Assembly (NCBI GenBank): GCA_046538945.1
Contig: JBKHHW010000001.1
Location: forward strand, 26,117-90,116
Direction: 5' to 3'
Source: JAEZKC01 sp046538945
Lineage (GTDB): Bacteria > Fibrobacterota > Chitinivibrionia > Chitinivibrionales > Chitinispirillaceae
DNA: 64,000 nucleotides
The first letter of the stretch is position 1, and each line of letters opens with the position of its first letter. Of the stretch, positions 35,343 through 43,816 are shown piece after piece. The position numbers and the translations under genes were made by a program. The notes beneath the pieces were generated by a model, which saw only the letters and a list, made by a program, of their open reading frames with translations, was not told the origin of the DNA and did no database searches.

Positions 35343-36356
35343 ATGCACAACAGGAACAGACTGAAAAAGATAATCGACTCCGGTGATCTTGAAAATACAC
35401 ATATCAACCTGCTTCAAAAAATGCATGAAGCCGGCAGGATATTCAGAAGAAAAACATTTTTAAACCTTCTCCCGATCGTCATTCTTCTGTTTTCCGCAGT
35501 TCTTTTCTTCGGTTATTCATCATTCAGGTACAAAAGGCTGCTTTACCAAGCGCAGAGCCTTAAAACAGATATCCAAGAAGTGGACAGTCAGATTGCGTCC
35601 ATACACCATAATCCGTACATAAGTGATAATGAATTGAAAAAACTTGTTCAGGAACTCCATACAAAACAGGAGAGTTACTCCGACTTAAGGGAAAAGCTTC
35701 ATGAGAATGATTATGCCAGCTTCTACTCAACCGATCTCGAGCGCAGAATTTATGATATTCTCATGCGATTCGGAGAAAACGAGTACGTGATTCCTCAGGA
35801 GATGATCCAGAAAGTTGGGCACTATGTGGATGCCTACAATGGCAGATTAAGAAAAACAATGGAGAGATATCTGAAACAGAAAGAAAACTTCTTTCCTATG
35901 ATACACAACGTATTCAGGAAAAGAAACATCCCTCCGGAATTAGCATATGTATCGATGGCGGAAAGCGGTTTCGATACCGAAGCGCTCAGCCCTGCCGGAG
36001 CAAAAGGGCTGTGGCAGTTCATGGAAAAGACCGCGGTCGACTTCGGACTCGAAGTAAACACTTTAGTCGACGAGCGGCTCGATCCGGAAAAATCCACGGC
36101 CGCGGCGGCGGAGTATTTCAGTGACCTACTTGCAATTTTCGGTAGCAAGAGTTCGGTGATGCTATCCATGGCGGCCTACAATGCGGGAGAAGGCAGGATA
36201 ATCGGTGCACTGCGCAAGGTAGAAGACCCGGTGAGGCAGAGGGACTTTTGGTATCTCTACAGAATGGGCTGGCTGCCGGATGAAACCTGCGAATATATAC
36301 CGAGAATACTTGCACTTATGATCATTTCGGAATACCCCAAAGAGTACGGGTTTTGA
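35343..36356 (+). CDS. Membrane-anchored lytic transglycosylase (SLT/MltD type)
   Basis: 337 residues from ATG 35343; the same frame continues upstream without a stop to 35193. A membrane helix at about 39-57 (LLPIVILLFSAVLFFGYSS), a coiled-coil-like charged stretch (about 65-120), then an SLT domain from about 190: AYVSMAESGFDTEALSPAGAKGLWQFM with the catalytic Glu, ERLDPEKSTAAAAEY and MAAYNAGEGR. It cleaves peptidoglycan in the periplasm. ATG 35343 has no ribosome site, which favours translation as a frameshift fusion with the FHA protein or by coupling. Such enzymes open the wall for envelope-spanning machines. Confidence 0.88.
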   Translation: MHNRNRLKKIIDSGDLENTHINLLQKMHEAGRIFRRKTFLNLLPIVILLFSAVLFFGYSSFRYKRLLYQAQSLKTDIQEVDSQIASIHHNPYISDNELKKLVQELHTKQESYSDLREKLHENDYASFYSTDLERRIYDILMRFGENEYVIPQEMIQKVGHYVDAYNGRLRKTMERYLKQKENFFPMIHNVFRKRNIPPELAYVSMAESGFDTEALSPAGAKGLWQFMEKTAVDFGLEVNTLVDERLDPEKSTAAAAEYFSDLLAIFGSKSSVMLSMAAYNAGEGRIIGALRKVEDPVRQRDFWYLYRMGWLPDETCEYIPRILALMIISEYPKEYGF

Positions 36357-36569
36357 CTCCTCATGCATAGCAGTTCTCAGTTCTGTGTAGCCCGCACAGC
36401 TCTCTTTTGAAACATAACTCCCCGGATTTATTTTCTCTCTCTCTTACTCTTTTTCTTTTCTCCTGTAGGTTGCCTCCCCTGCTTCTCTGCCATAATCAGA
36501 AATGAACGGGCGAAGCGATAAATCAATAACAGCGCGAAAAGATTCTTTAGAGTTTTGTTGAACCAGGGT

Positions 36570-36597
36570 TTGACCTTTCTTCTTCTGAACATACTAC
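36570..36597 (+). promoter_or_regulatory. Promoter candidate for the PPC-domain gene
   Basis: TTGACC (36570-36575), 16 bases, TACTAC (36592-36597). A small hairpin TTTAGC...GCTAAA (36605-36624) lies directly before the start codon and holds the ribosome site GTGAG in its loop. Confidence 0.4.
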
Positions 36598-36625
36598 AGC
36601 ATCCTTTAGCGAAAGTGAGCTAAAC

Positions 36626-37087
36626 ATGGAATATACGACAGGCACAATGGGCAGATGCATTGTTATCAGACTTCACGAGAACGATCCGGTCTATTCCAGC
36701 ATAGAAAAAGTGGCGGCGGATGAGAATATTCAAAATGGTCTTGTGTTCATGGTGGGCGGAGTTAAGAACGGAGGTGTCGTAGTGGGCCCCCAAGACCAGG
36801 ATGAAAGACCGCTGAAACCGACAGTGGAACATTTTGCAGATGCGCGTGAAATTGCCGGCACCGGCACCATTTTCAGAAACGAAGAGCACACCCCAAAGCT
36901 CCACCTTCATGCCGCGATCGGAAAAGGAACCTCTCCCCTGGTCGGCTGTCCCCGTCAGGGACTAGACTGCTGGCTTATCACCGAAATAGTGATCATTGAA
37001 TTGAAGGGATTTGATGCCAGGAGAATAAGGGAGAGCGGAGGGCTTGAACTCCTTAAGATTTTCACATCTTCAAATGCATCAGCCTGA
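36626..37087 (+). CDS. PPC/DUF296 domain protein
   Basis: 153 residues, one PPC (plants and prokaryotes conserved) domain: VIRLHENDPVYSSIEKVAADENI at the start, LVFMVGGVKNG and the metal-site motif LHLHAAIGK. Bacterial members are small trimeric proteins; the fold is joined to AT-hook DNA-binding proteins in plants, but in bacteria the role is unclear. 36 bases before the MutY-like gene. Confidence 0.88.
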   Translation: MEYTTGTMGRCIVIRLHENDPVYSSIEKVAADENIQNGLVFMVGGVKNGGVVVGPQDQDERPLKPTVEHFADAREIAGTGTIFRNEEHTPKLHLHAAIGKGTSPLVGCPRQGLDCWLITEIVIIELKGFDARRIRESGGLELLKIFTSSNASA

Positions 37088-37123
37088 ACAACCAGAAACA
37101 TTGAAATCAGGAATCACAAAAGT

Positions 37124-37966
37124 GTGATCAGCAGCAAAAAATACAACCTGGACAGCTGTAGTGATGTGAAAGCGTTCCGTGAACAGATACTATCCTTTTA
37201 CAGTCAAAACGGAAGAGATCTGCCGTGGCGAAAGGATTTCGATTCTTATCGTATTTTCATCTCCGAAATCATGCTCCAGCAGACTCAGGTTGAACGGGTC
37301 AGATGCAAATTTATTCAGTTTGTGAAAGAAATTCCTGATTTCGAATCTCTTGCCAGAGCGGGCATGAATACAATCTACCCACTGTGGCAGGGTTTGGGGT
37401 ACAACAGGCGTGCGCTTGCTCTCAGGAATGCTGCACTATTGATAGTTGATCAGCACAAAGGCATACTCCCCGACACCCCCGAAGAGCTTGTCAGACTCCC
37501 CGGGATCGGTCCCGCTACCGGGGCGTCCATTACTGCATTTGCGTACAACAAGCCGGTCGTTTTTCTGGAAACGAACATCAGAACAGTGCTTATACACCAT
37601 TTCTTTCCCGACCACGATCGAGTCCATGACAGAGATCTCTTCAAGACCGCGGAAAAGGTTCTCGACAGAAGAAATCCGAGGATCTGGTATTCAGCCCTGA
37701 TGGACTATGGAACAGTTCTGAAAAAGGAGGTGGGGAATCTGTCCGGAAAAAGTCTTCAGTTTAAAAAACAGTCTCCATTCAAAGGGTCGAACCGGCAGCT
37801 TCGGGGAGCGATACTGAAGATGCTTAATGAAACGGGCAGTGTTTCGATGGACAAGTTGACGGAAAAGGTCAACAGACCCTACGGGCAAGTGATTGATGCA
37901 GTCAATGCACTTGTGAAAGAGGCGATGGTCAGAGAAAAAAGTGGAGTTTACAGCTTGATGGAATGA
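37124..37966 (+). CDS. MutY-like A/G mismatch DNA glycosylase lacking the FeS cluster
   Basis: 280 residues of the HhH-GPD family. ISEIMLQQTQV supplies the MutY catalytic Glu, and LPGIGPATG is the helix-hairpin-helix. Two deviations: the position of the usual catalytic Asp reads LETNIRTV (Glu), and the Cys-x6-Cys-x2-Cys-x5-Cys cluster is absent, replaced by SLQFKKQSPFKGSNRQLRG. The C-terminal NUDIX-like 8-oxoG recognition domain is also missing; instead a short helix-turn-helix-like tail (MDKLTEKVNRPYGQVIDAVNAL) follows. Starts at GTG 37124 behind AGGA. Confidence 0.82.
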   Translation: MISSKKYNLDSCSDVKAFREQILSFYSQNGRDLPWRKDFDSYRIFISEIMLQQTQVERVRCKFIQFVKEIPDFESLARAGMNTIYPLWQGLGYNRRALALRNAALLIVDQHKGILPDTPEELVRLPGIGPATGASITAFAYNKPVVFLETNIRTVLIHHFFPDHDRVHDRDLFKTAEKVLDRRNPRIWYSALMDYGTVLKKEVGNLSGKSLQFKKQSPFKGSNRQLRGAILKMLNETGSVSMDKLTEKVNRPYGQVIDAVNALVKEAMVREKSGVYSLME

Positions 37967-38042
37967 ACGGAACGTCTAAACTAATCTGGAAGCGAACCAG
38001 ATTGAGACGTCCATGATATTTTCTATCTCGTATAGAAATGCT

Positions 38043-38069
38043 CCGGTTTTCCCGCTTTGAGAAAACCGG
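38043..38069. terminator. Hairpin between convergent mutY-like and Na/Pi transporter genes
   Basis: CCGGTTTTC (38043-38051) pairs with GAAAACCGG (38061-38069), nine perfect pairs and a nine-base loop. No T run follows on either strand, so it may stop transcription weakly or protect the 3' ends. Confidence 0.45.
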
Positions 38070-38093
38070 ATTCAGTAATCTTTGAAAAACGTA

Positions 38094-39779
38094 CTACTTC
38101 TCTCCCGCCACCACTTCCGCTATATTTAGTATATGATCCTTCACCCGCCGGTAGCTGTTGAGCATATCCGGAAAAACCGTGCTGAGCATAGGGTCAAATT
38201 TATTCTGCGAAAGCCTCTTAAGATGATTGCCCCTCAGATTCCGGAAATGATGAGTGATCGCATCGCCCTGAGTGTTGGCTTTGGAGATGACAGATGCGTT
38301 ATTCACCTTCAGTGCTTCGAAGACGAGATTGAAATAACCGGATACATAGTCGTGAAGTGATATCAGATCATTTCTCATCACCTCAGGTACTTCTATTCCG
38401 GCATTTTTCACTCTGAGATACAGTTTTAAAATTGTGGTTACATAATCACTAAGCGTTTCGAATTCGTCGGCGATACGCATCTGATGCTGGGCCTCTTCGG
38501 CCAGACTGTGTGGGATGTTGCCGGCAGAAAGAAGATCGCCCAGAAATACAGTGATTTCCTTCTGCATGCTGTCTAAAATCTCCTCCCGGTGAAAAAGCTT
38601 CTTGATCACATCCAGATCATCATTAGGATTTGTGATGATTTCTCTGAGCTTGTCGAGCATTTTTCTGTTGTGCGAGCCCATGATAATGACCTCTTTTCTC
38701 GACTGCTCAATTCCCACCATTGGCGTTTCAAGCATCAGATTGTTGAGCTTTGTAAGGCGCGGAGCTTCCCGAAAAGGTTTGTCTGGTACAATTTTCAGAA
38801 GCACTGATGCGATTATCGATACAAAAGGAAGGAACACAAAAGTGTTTACAACATTGAAACCGGTGTGCACAGCCGCAATGCCAGCCTGAATGTAGGGATA
38901 GGTCTCCGCACCATCCACCATCACTACTGCATTGGGGTCACTTCCAATAATCCAAGGTATAGTTTTTATATAAAAGCTGAAAAGTGCAGTGATCCATATT
39001 ACACCGGATACGTTGAAAAAGATATGAGCGTATGCGGCTCGCCGGGCATTTGTAGTTGTTCCCAGAGATGCAAGGTAGGCGGTAATCGTTGTACCGATAT
39101 TTTCACCTAATACTAGTGCTGCGGCTGTCTGGAACTCGATCACCCCGGAAGCAGCCAATCCCATCGTAACACCCAGCGTAGCAGAGGACGATTGAACGAT
39201 GAGAGTCAGAATACAGCCTACCAATGCGCATTTGAGTACTCCCCAGTAGGTATCTGCAGAAAACGCGTGAAACCATGCTTCAAACTCCGGAATAGAACGA
39301 ATGGGTTTGAATCCGTCTTTCATCAGCTCCAACCCGAAAAACACCATTCCTATTCCCATTACGGTCATGCCGATGTAACGCAGCTTTTCATTTTTGGAAA
39401 AGAGAAAAGCCATTGCAGCCAAACCCATTATAGGCAGGCCATATTTGCCTATATTCAGCACCAGAATCCAGCCGGTTATGGTAGTACCAATATTTGCCCC
39501 CATAATGACACCGATAGCCTGCTGGAGGGTCATAAGGCCGGAATTCACAAACCCCACCACCATTACCGAAGTTATTGAGCTGGACTGGATTATGCAGGTA
39601 ACCAAAGTACCGACCCCGGTTGCCAGAAGGCGCTTATTGGTAACCATGCCGATAAGCTTCCTCAGGCGTTCACCCGCCACGGTCTGCAGCCCTTCGGACA
39701 TGTTTTTCATACCCAGCAGGAATATTCCCAGACCGCCGATGACACTGAATGCTATAGAAAAAATCAGTGAGGTGTCCAT
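38094..39779 (-). CDS. Na+/phosphate cotransporter with PhoU-like tail
   Basis: 561 residues. The N-terminal half has two inverted Na/Pi-cotransport repeats, each with the QSSS motif (VTCIIQSSSITSVM and LTLIVQSSSATLGV), and about nine membrane helices. The C-terminal 200 residues (from about 360) form a PhoU-like helical domain with EEAQHQMRIADEFETLSDY. Related to NptA/YjbB. It imports or exports phosphate across the cytoplasmic membrane. A Pho-box-like repeat element lies upstream. Confidence 0.93.
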   Translation of the reverse strand: MDTSLIFSIAFSVIGGLGIFLLGMKNMSEGLQTVAGERLRKLIGMVTNKRLLATGVGTLVTCIIQSSSITSVMVVGFVNSGLMTLQQAIGVIMGANIGTTITGWILVLNIGKYGLPIMGLAAMAFLFSKNEKLRYIGMTVMGIGMVFFGLELMKDGFKPIRSIPEFEAWFHAFSADTYWGVLKCALVGCILTLIVQSSSATLGVTMGLAASGVIEFQTAAALVLGENIGTTITAYLASLGTTTNARRAAYAHIFFNVSGVIWITALFSFYIKTIPWIIGSDPNAVVMVDGAETYPYIQAGIAAVHTGFNVVNTFVFLPFVSIIASVLLKIVPDKPFREAPRLTKLNNLMLETPMVGIEQSRKEVIIMGSHNRKMLDKLREIITNPNDDLDVIKKLFHREEILDSMQKEITVFLGDLLSAGNIPHSLAEEAQHQMRIADEFETLSDYVTTILKLYLRVKNAGIEVPEVMRNDLISLHDYVSGYFNLVFEALKVNNASVISKANTQGDAITHHFRNLRGNHLKRLSQNKFDPMLSTVFPDMLNSYRRVKDHILNIAEVVAGEK

Positions 39780-39835
39780 AATTCACTCCGGACGGGGCAT
39801 AACAGATAGACCGAAAAAGTATTGCCGCCCCGCAA

Positions 39836-39876
39836 CCTTGTGAGGGTTTTGTTAAGATTTGGTGAGAATTCAGTTA
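39836..39876 (-). promoter_or_regulatory. Pho-box-like element: four 11-bp direct repeats
   Basis: On the minus strand TAACTGAA, TCACCAAA, TAACAAAA and TCACAAGG start exactly 11 bases apart (39876, 39865, 39854, 39843). Helix-turn spacing and T(A/C)AC cores resemble PhoB/PhoP boxes. CAATACT follows about 12 bases later as a possible -10. The downstream gene is a phosphate transporter. Confidence 0.5.
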
Positions 39877-40082
39877 GTGTTTTCATGAAGAGGTTTAAAA
39901 TAACTCAACATATACCTGTGCACAACATTTTTTTGGAATGGTTGAGTTTGAAAAATAAAAAGAGAGCACCTATTACGCTCCGAACAATTAAAAGAGGTAT
40001 TGGGGATATAAAAATTTTGGATCGGGCAGATAAATTCAGCGGCACTTCGATATTTTTCAACTCCATAGAGTAAGAATCCGAG

Positions 40083-40111
40083 TTGAAATCCTCACACTCA
40101 TTAGCTATTTT
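40083..40111 (+). promoter_or_regulatory. Promoter candidate for thiE
   Basis: TTGAAA (40083-40088), 17 bases, TATTTT (40106-40111), with thiE ATG at 40154 behind AAGGA. Confidence 0.5.
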
Positions 40112-40153
40112 TGCCCTCTAAACCAAGTATGACTCGTAACAAGGATTTCCAGT

Positions 40154-40789
40154 ATGAACACAGCCGCACTCTCAGACTTTGGCTTCTACTCCGTTCTCAC
40201 AGACCCGGTCAAAGGCTACGAATATATGACTGAACTGCTGGTTGATTTCCAAATACCTTTTGTGCAGCTCAGGGCCAAGGGTGCGCCAGAAGATTTTATC
40301 CGGAAAACAGCGCTGAATATGCGCAGAATCACAGAGGGAAGCAAAACCAAACTGATAATAAATGATGACCCGCATATAGCAGCGGAAGTGGGAGCTGACG
40401 GGGTTCATGTGGGACAAAACGATATGCCTTACGAGCAGGTTAGGAAGATCGTAGGAAATGAGAAAATCATCGGCATTTCCACCCATTCACTCCAGCAGAC
40501 AAAAGACGCCTGCAAAAACAAGCCCGATTACATAGGTATAGGACCAGTTTTTCCTACACCTACGAAGAAAATACCTGATGCGGTGATTGGCCTGGATGGT
40601 ATGAAAGAGATGCTGTCGGCCGCGACAGTTCCGGGGGTATGCATAGGGGGTATAAATCTTGAGAACCTACCGAGCGTGCTGAAAGCGGGAGCAGTGAACT
40701 TCTGCATGGTGAGGCAATTCACAAAATGTGATAATCCGCAAAAAGTATTACAGGAAATTTTGAGAATTCACCAAGAATTATTTGCTTGA
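40154..40789 (+). CDS. thiE: Thiamine-phosphate synthase
   Basis: Joins the HMP-pyrophosphate and thiazole-phosphate halves of thiamine. 211 residues with FVQLRAKG, LIINDDPHIAAEVGADGVHVGQNDMP, IGISTHS, DYIGIGPVFPTPTK and CIGGINLEN, all ThiE signature stretches. Alone here, without other thi genes, convergent with pyrC. The intervening bases (40790-40908) hold an A/T-rich hairpin ATATTGG...CCAATAT at 40824-40854 without a T run. Confidence 0.93.
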   Translation: MNTAALSDFGFYSVLTDPVKGYEYMTELLVDFQIPFVQLRAKGAPEDFIRKTALNMRRITEGSKTKLIINDDPHIAAEVGADGVHVGQNDMPYEQVRKIVGNEKIIGISTHSLQQTKDACKNKPDYIGIGPVFPTPTKKIPDAVIGLDGMKEMLSAATVPGVCIGGINLENLPSVLKAGAVNFCMVRQFTKCDNPQKVLQEILRIHQELFA

Positions 40790-40908
40790 TCGCTTCAGGC
40801 TGTATATGCCGAAAAGAAAACACATATTGGATTTCAATTCCGGATCACCAATATCACAACATAACTGAACTTTCAACTATTTTCCCACATTAAACCAGTT
40901 TCGCAGCC

Positions 40909-42246
40909 TCAGCTTTTCCGCTCGAAAACGACTCTGCCGTCAAGAACAGAAAACAGTGCACACCCCTGGAGCTCTACTCCCTCGAATGCGGTGTTTTTAG
41001 CCTTAGAGAAAAAATCGGAAGGATCGACCGACCATTTCACATTCGGATCGACAACGGTAACATCCGCCTTTTCACCATTTTTGAGTGTCCCCCCCGGCAA
41101 CCCCAGAATGCGGTTGGGAGCGATACTCATTTTTTCCACCATCTGACCCGGCGTAAGGATGTTTTTACCGACCAATGAAGTCATCACGACTCCAAGTGAG
41201 GTTTCAAGCCCCACAACTCCGAAAGCCGCGGCATCGAATTCGACATCCTTTTCCTCCGATACATGCGGGGCGTGATCGCTTGCGATAACATCGATCGTAC
41301 CGTCCACAAGTCCCTCTATCACAGCATCCCTGTCGGCAGCTGTACGCAGAGGAGGATTCATTTTCTTGTTGGTGTCATACAAACCCACGTCCTCATCTGT
41401 CAGAGTAAAGTAATGAGGACAAGTTTCCGCAGTAACCTGTATTCCACGTTTTTTGGCTTCGCGGATCATGCGGACCGAACCCGCGGTGGAAACATGAGCT
41501 ATGTGAATACGAGCACCCGTGTACTCGGCTAAAAGCAGATCCCGAGCGACCCCGATGTCCTCAGCGATAACCGGTATACCTCTGACCCCCAGTCTTGTCG
41601 AAACCAAACCCTCATTCATATGTCCCTTGTAACTGAGAGCGGAGTCTTCACTATGACAGATCACAGGAAGGTTGAATGATTTTGAATAGTTGAGCGCATT
41701 GCGCATGACACTGGACTTCGCCACCGCTTTGCCGTCATCGGAAACAGCTCTGGCTCCCGATTTTACCATTTCCCCAAACGGAGTCAGCTCTTCACCCTCA
41801 AGACCCTTGGTAATAGATCCAATGGGAAAAATGCGGCAGGGACATCCCTCGCCCCGCTGAATCACATAGCGGATTTTCGATTCCTCATCCAGTACAGGAG
41901 TGGTATTGGGCATACAGGCAACAGCTGTGAATCCTCCGGCGGCAGCAGCCTGAGTCCCGGTGGAGATAGTCTCCTTATCCTCCCGCCCGGGTTCGCGCAG
42001 GTGAACGTGCATATCCATAAGTCCGGGTAAAACCCATGCCCCGGAAGCATCAATGACCCTGGCCGAAGAGTACTCCTGGGGAATTTCATCAGATATGGCC
42101 CTTATCACGCCATCAGCTGTAATCACATTTGTAACAGTGTCAATATCCTGAACCGGATCTATCACCCGTCCATTTCGGATAATCAAAGGTTCCGCGGGTG
42201 TATTGCTCTGAGATTTATATACAATTCCATACTTTCTTTCAACCAT
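40909..42246 (-). CDS. pyrC: Dihydroorotase, class I
   Basis: Closes carbamoyl aspartate to dihydroorotate. 445 residues with the zinc motif DMHVHLREPG, the carbamylated-Lys region, CHSED, HIAHVSTAGSV, TAETCPHYF and SDHAPH, all characteristic of the long class I type. ATG 42246 sits behind GGGAGG inside the end of pyrB, so the two overlap by eight bases. Last gene of pyrR-pyrB-pyrC. Confidence 0.95.
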   Translation of the reverse strand: MVERKYGIVYKSQSNTPAEPLIIRNGRVIDPVQDIDTVTNVITADGVIRAISDEIPQEYSSARVIDASGAWVLPGLMDMHVHLREPGREDKETISTGTQAAAAGGFTAVACMPNTTPVLDEESKIRYVIQRGEGCPCRIFPIGSITKGLEGEELTPFGEMVKSGARAVSDDGKAVAKSSVMRNALNYSKSFNLPVICHSEDSALSYKGHMNEGLVSTRLGVRGIPVIAEDIGVARDLLLAEYTGARIHIAHVSTAGSVRMIREAKKRGIQVTAETCPHYFTLTDEDVGLYDTNKKMNPPLRTAADRDAVIEGLVDGTIDVIASDHAPHVSEEKDVEFDAAAFGVVGLETSLGVVMTSLVGKNILTPGQMVEKMSIAPNRILGLPGGTLKNGEKADVTVVDPNVKWSVDPSDFFSKAKNTAFEGVELQGCALFSVLDGRVVFERKS

Positions 42247-43165
42247 TCTCGCCGCCTCCCAAGAGATAAAGAACTGCCATTCTTACCGCAACACCGTTGG
42301 TTACCTGATCCAGAATAACCGAGTTGCCGCTGTCAGCCACATTAGACGCCAGCTCGACGCCTCTGTTGATCGGGCCCGGATGCATTATCACAACATTGTC
42401 CTTCAGCCCCGACAGTTTCTCCAGATCAAGCCCGTAGCGGTCCCGATACTCACGGATAGAGGGAAACACCGCACTTGACTGACGCTCAAGCTGAATACGA
42501 AGAAGCATGACCACATCCGCCCCGTCAAGCGCCTCATCCAGATTGTCGGTCACCGGAACTCCAAGACTATGGTGATGCTGCGGCAGAAGTGTGGGCGGAC
42601 CGCACAGCACCACATCCATCCCCATCGTTTTCATCCCCCAGGCGTTGGACCTTGCTACCCGGGAGTGAAAAATATCTCCGATGATCGCTACCTTTAGACC
42701 TTCCAAACGGCCCATTTTCTGCCTGATGGTCATAATATCAAGCAGAGCCTGTGTGGGATGCTCATGCAGGCCGTCACCTGCGTTCACAATGACCGCGTCA
42801 GTACACTTGGTAAGAAAATAAGGCACACCGGCCGCACTGTGCCGGACAACAACCATATCGATCTTCATCGCCTCGATATTACGGATTGTGTCCTTGAGTG
42901 TTTCGCCTTTATTAACAGAACTGGTGGAAGTGGAGAAATTGAGGGGACTTGCTGATAGTCGTTTTTCCGCAAGTTCGAAAGATATCCGGGTGCGGGTACT
43001 GTTTTCATAGAAAAGATTGACAACCGTTTTACCTCTGAGAGTGGGGACAATCTTGATATCCCGCTGAAGGACCTCGTAGAAGGAGTCCGCAGTATCGAGA
43101 ATCAGTTTAATGTCCTCCCGGGAAACCCCCTCCAGACCCAGCAGATGCTGTATCCCGATTTTCAT
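42239..43165 (-). CDS. pyrB: Aspartate carbamoyltransferase catalytic subunit
   Basis: First committed step of pyrimidine synthesis. 308 residues with STRTRISFE (carbamoyl-phosphate motif), HEHPTQALLD (family HPTQALLD) and HPGPINRGVE. I start at ATG 43165, just after the pyrR stop; an earlier in-frame start would overlap pyrR. No pyrI is present, so regulation is likely at the gene level through PyrR. Confidence 0.95.
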   Translation of the reverse strand: MKIGIQHLLGLEGVSREDIKLILDTADSFYEVLQRDIKIVPTLRGKTVVNLFYENSTRTRISFELAEKRLSASPLNFSTSTSSVNKGETLKDTIRNIEAMKIDMVVVRHSAAGVPYFLTKCTDAVIVNAGDGLHEHPTQALLDIMTIRQKMGRLEGLKVAIIGDIFHSRVARSNAWGMKTMGMDVVLCGPPTLLPQHHHSLGVPVTDNLDEALDGADVVMLLRIQLERQSSAVFPSIREYRDRYGLDLEKLSGLKDNVVIMHPGPINRGVELASNVADSGNSVILDQVTNGVAVRMAVLYLLGGGENG

Positions 43166-43169
43166 GTAC

Positions 43170-43718
43170 CTAGTCGCCTTTCTCAAATTCCATAAGCCAA
43201 AGAGAATCCTCCCCGTCGATTTCCTTCACATTCAGAGATACTTCCTGATTGGCAAGGGTAGTGATCTTTCTTCCCACATAATCCGCTCTTATGGGAAGTT
43301 CGCGATGTCCCCTGTCGATCAGAACTGCAAGCTGTATGGTCCGGGGACGGCCGAAGTCCATAACCGCATCGAGTGCGGCCCTGACAGTGCGTCCCGTGTA
43401 GAGGACATCATCCACCAGAATAACATTTTTCGCATTGATATCGAAAGGAATATCGGTTACCCTGACCTCAGGCTGTTTGAAGGCAGTTCGGTAATCGTCG
43501 CGGTAAAGGGTCACATCCAGCACACCAGAGGGAATGGAAACATCTTCCATTTTGCTTATCTTCTGAGCAATTCTGCTGGCCAGATACACTCCCCTGGTCT
43601 GCATCCCTACCATGCACACTTCGGAAAGCTCCGTATGCCTCTCCAGAATCTGATGAGTTATGCGGGTAAGTGCCCTGTCAAGAGCATGGCTGTCCATCAG
43701 CAAATCAATTTTTTTCAT
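43170..43718 (-). CDS. pyrR: PyrR bifunctional regulator / uracil phosphoribosyltransferase
   Basis: 182 residues, PRTase fold: VILVDDVLYTGRTVRAALDA is the PRPP motif; GMQTRGVYLA, LDVTLYRDD and AVLIDRGHRELPI are PyrR-typical. In Gram-positive bacteria PyrR controls pyr mRNA by binding leader hairpins; no such leader exists here because the promoter abuts the gene. I start at ATG 43718: the TTG at 43727 lies inside the -10 box. No ribosome site is visible, consistent with a leaderless mRNA. Confidence 0.93.
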   Translation of the reverse strand: MKKIDLLMDSHALDRALTRITHQILERHTELSEVCMVGMQTRGVYLASRIAQKISKMEDVSIPSGVLDVTLYRDDYRTAFKQPEVRVTDIPFDINAKNVILVDDVLYTGRTVRAALDAVMDFGRPRTIQLAVLIDRGHRELPIRADYVGRKITTLANQEVSLNVKEIDGEDSLWLMEFEKGD

Positions 43719-43725
43719 AGTATTC

Positions 43726-43754
43726 AAAATAGTTAGAATGAGGTTTTAGGTCAA
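43726..43754 (-). promoter_or_regulatory. Promoter of the pyrR-pyrB-pyrC operon
   Basis: Minus strand TTGACC (43754-43749), 17 bases, TATTTT (43731-43726). The -10 ends eight bases before the pyrR ATG, predicting transcription from about 43719, one base before the start codon. Confidence 0.6.
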
Positions 43755-43816
43755 TCACGGAATTACAGACATGATTTTTTCCCGATTTATCGCTTTCCCA
43801 TTTAAAACTGTAATAA

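Larger units (their letters stand above)
39780..40153. other. Divergent intergenic region Na/Pi transporter / thiE (374 bases)
   Basis: Contains the 11-bp direct-repeat element (39836-39876) for the transporter and a promoter candidate for thiE (40083-40111). A 62-83 codon ORF at 39822/39885-40073 (plus) has no ribosome site and unremarkable composition, so I do not annotate it. No TPP riboswitch elements were recognised before thiE. Confidence 0.5.

Noticed and set aside
29865..36356. A complete type VI secretion system
   Set aside because: Only a sheath-like protein and accessory-type proteins are present; no baseplate, tube, spike, membrane-complex or ClpV gene is in the window.
39822..40073. 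83-codon plus ORF between the Na/Pi transporter and thiE genes
   Set aside because: TTG start, no ribosome site at TTG or the internal ATG 39885, overlaps the Pho-box-like element, and no recognisable protein.
40074..40153. TPP riboswitch before thiE
   Set aside because: Only about 36 bases lie between the predicted transcription start and the ATG, too short, and no thi-box sequence is seen.
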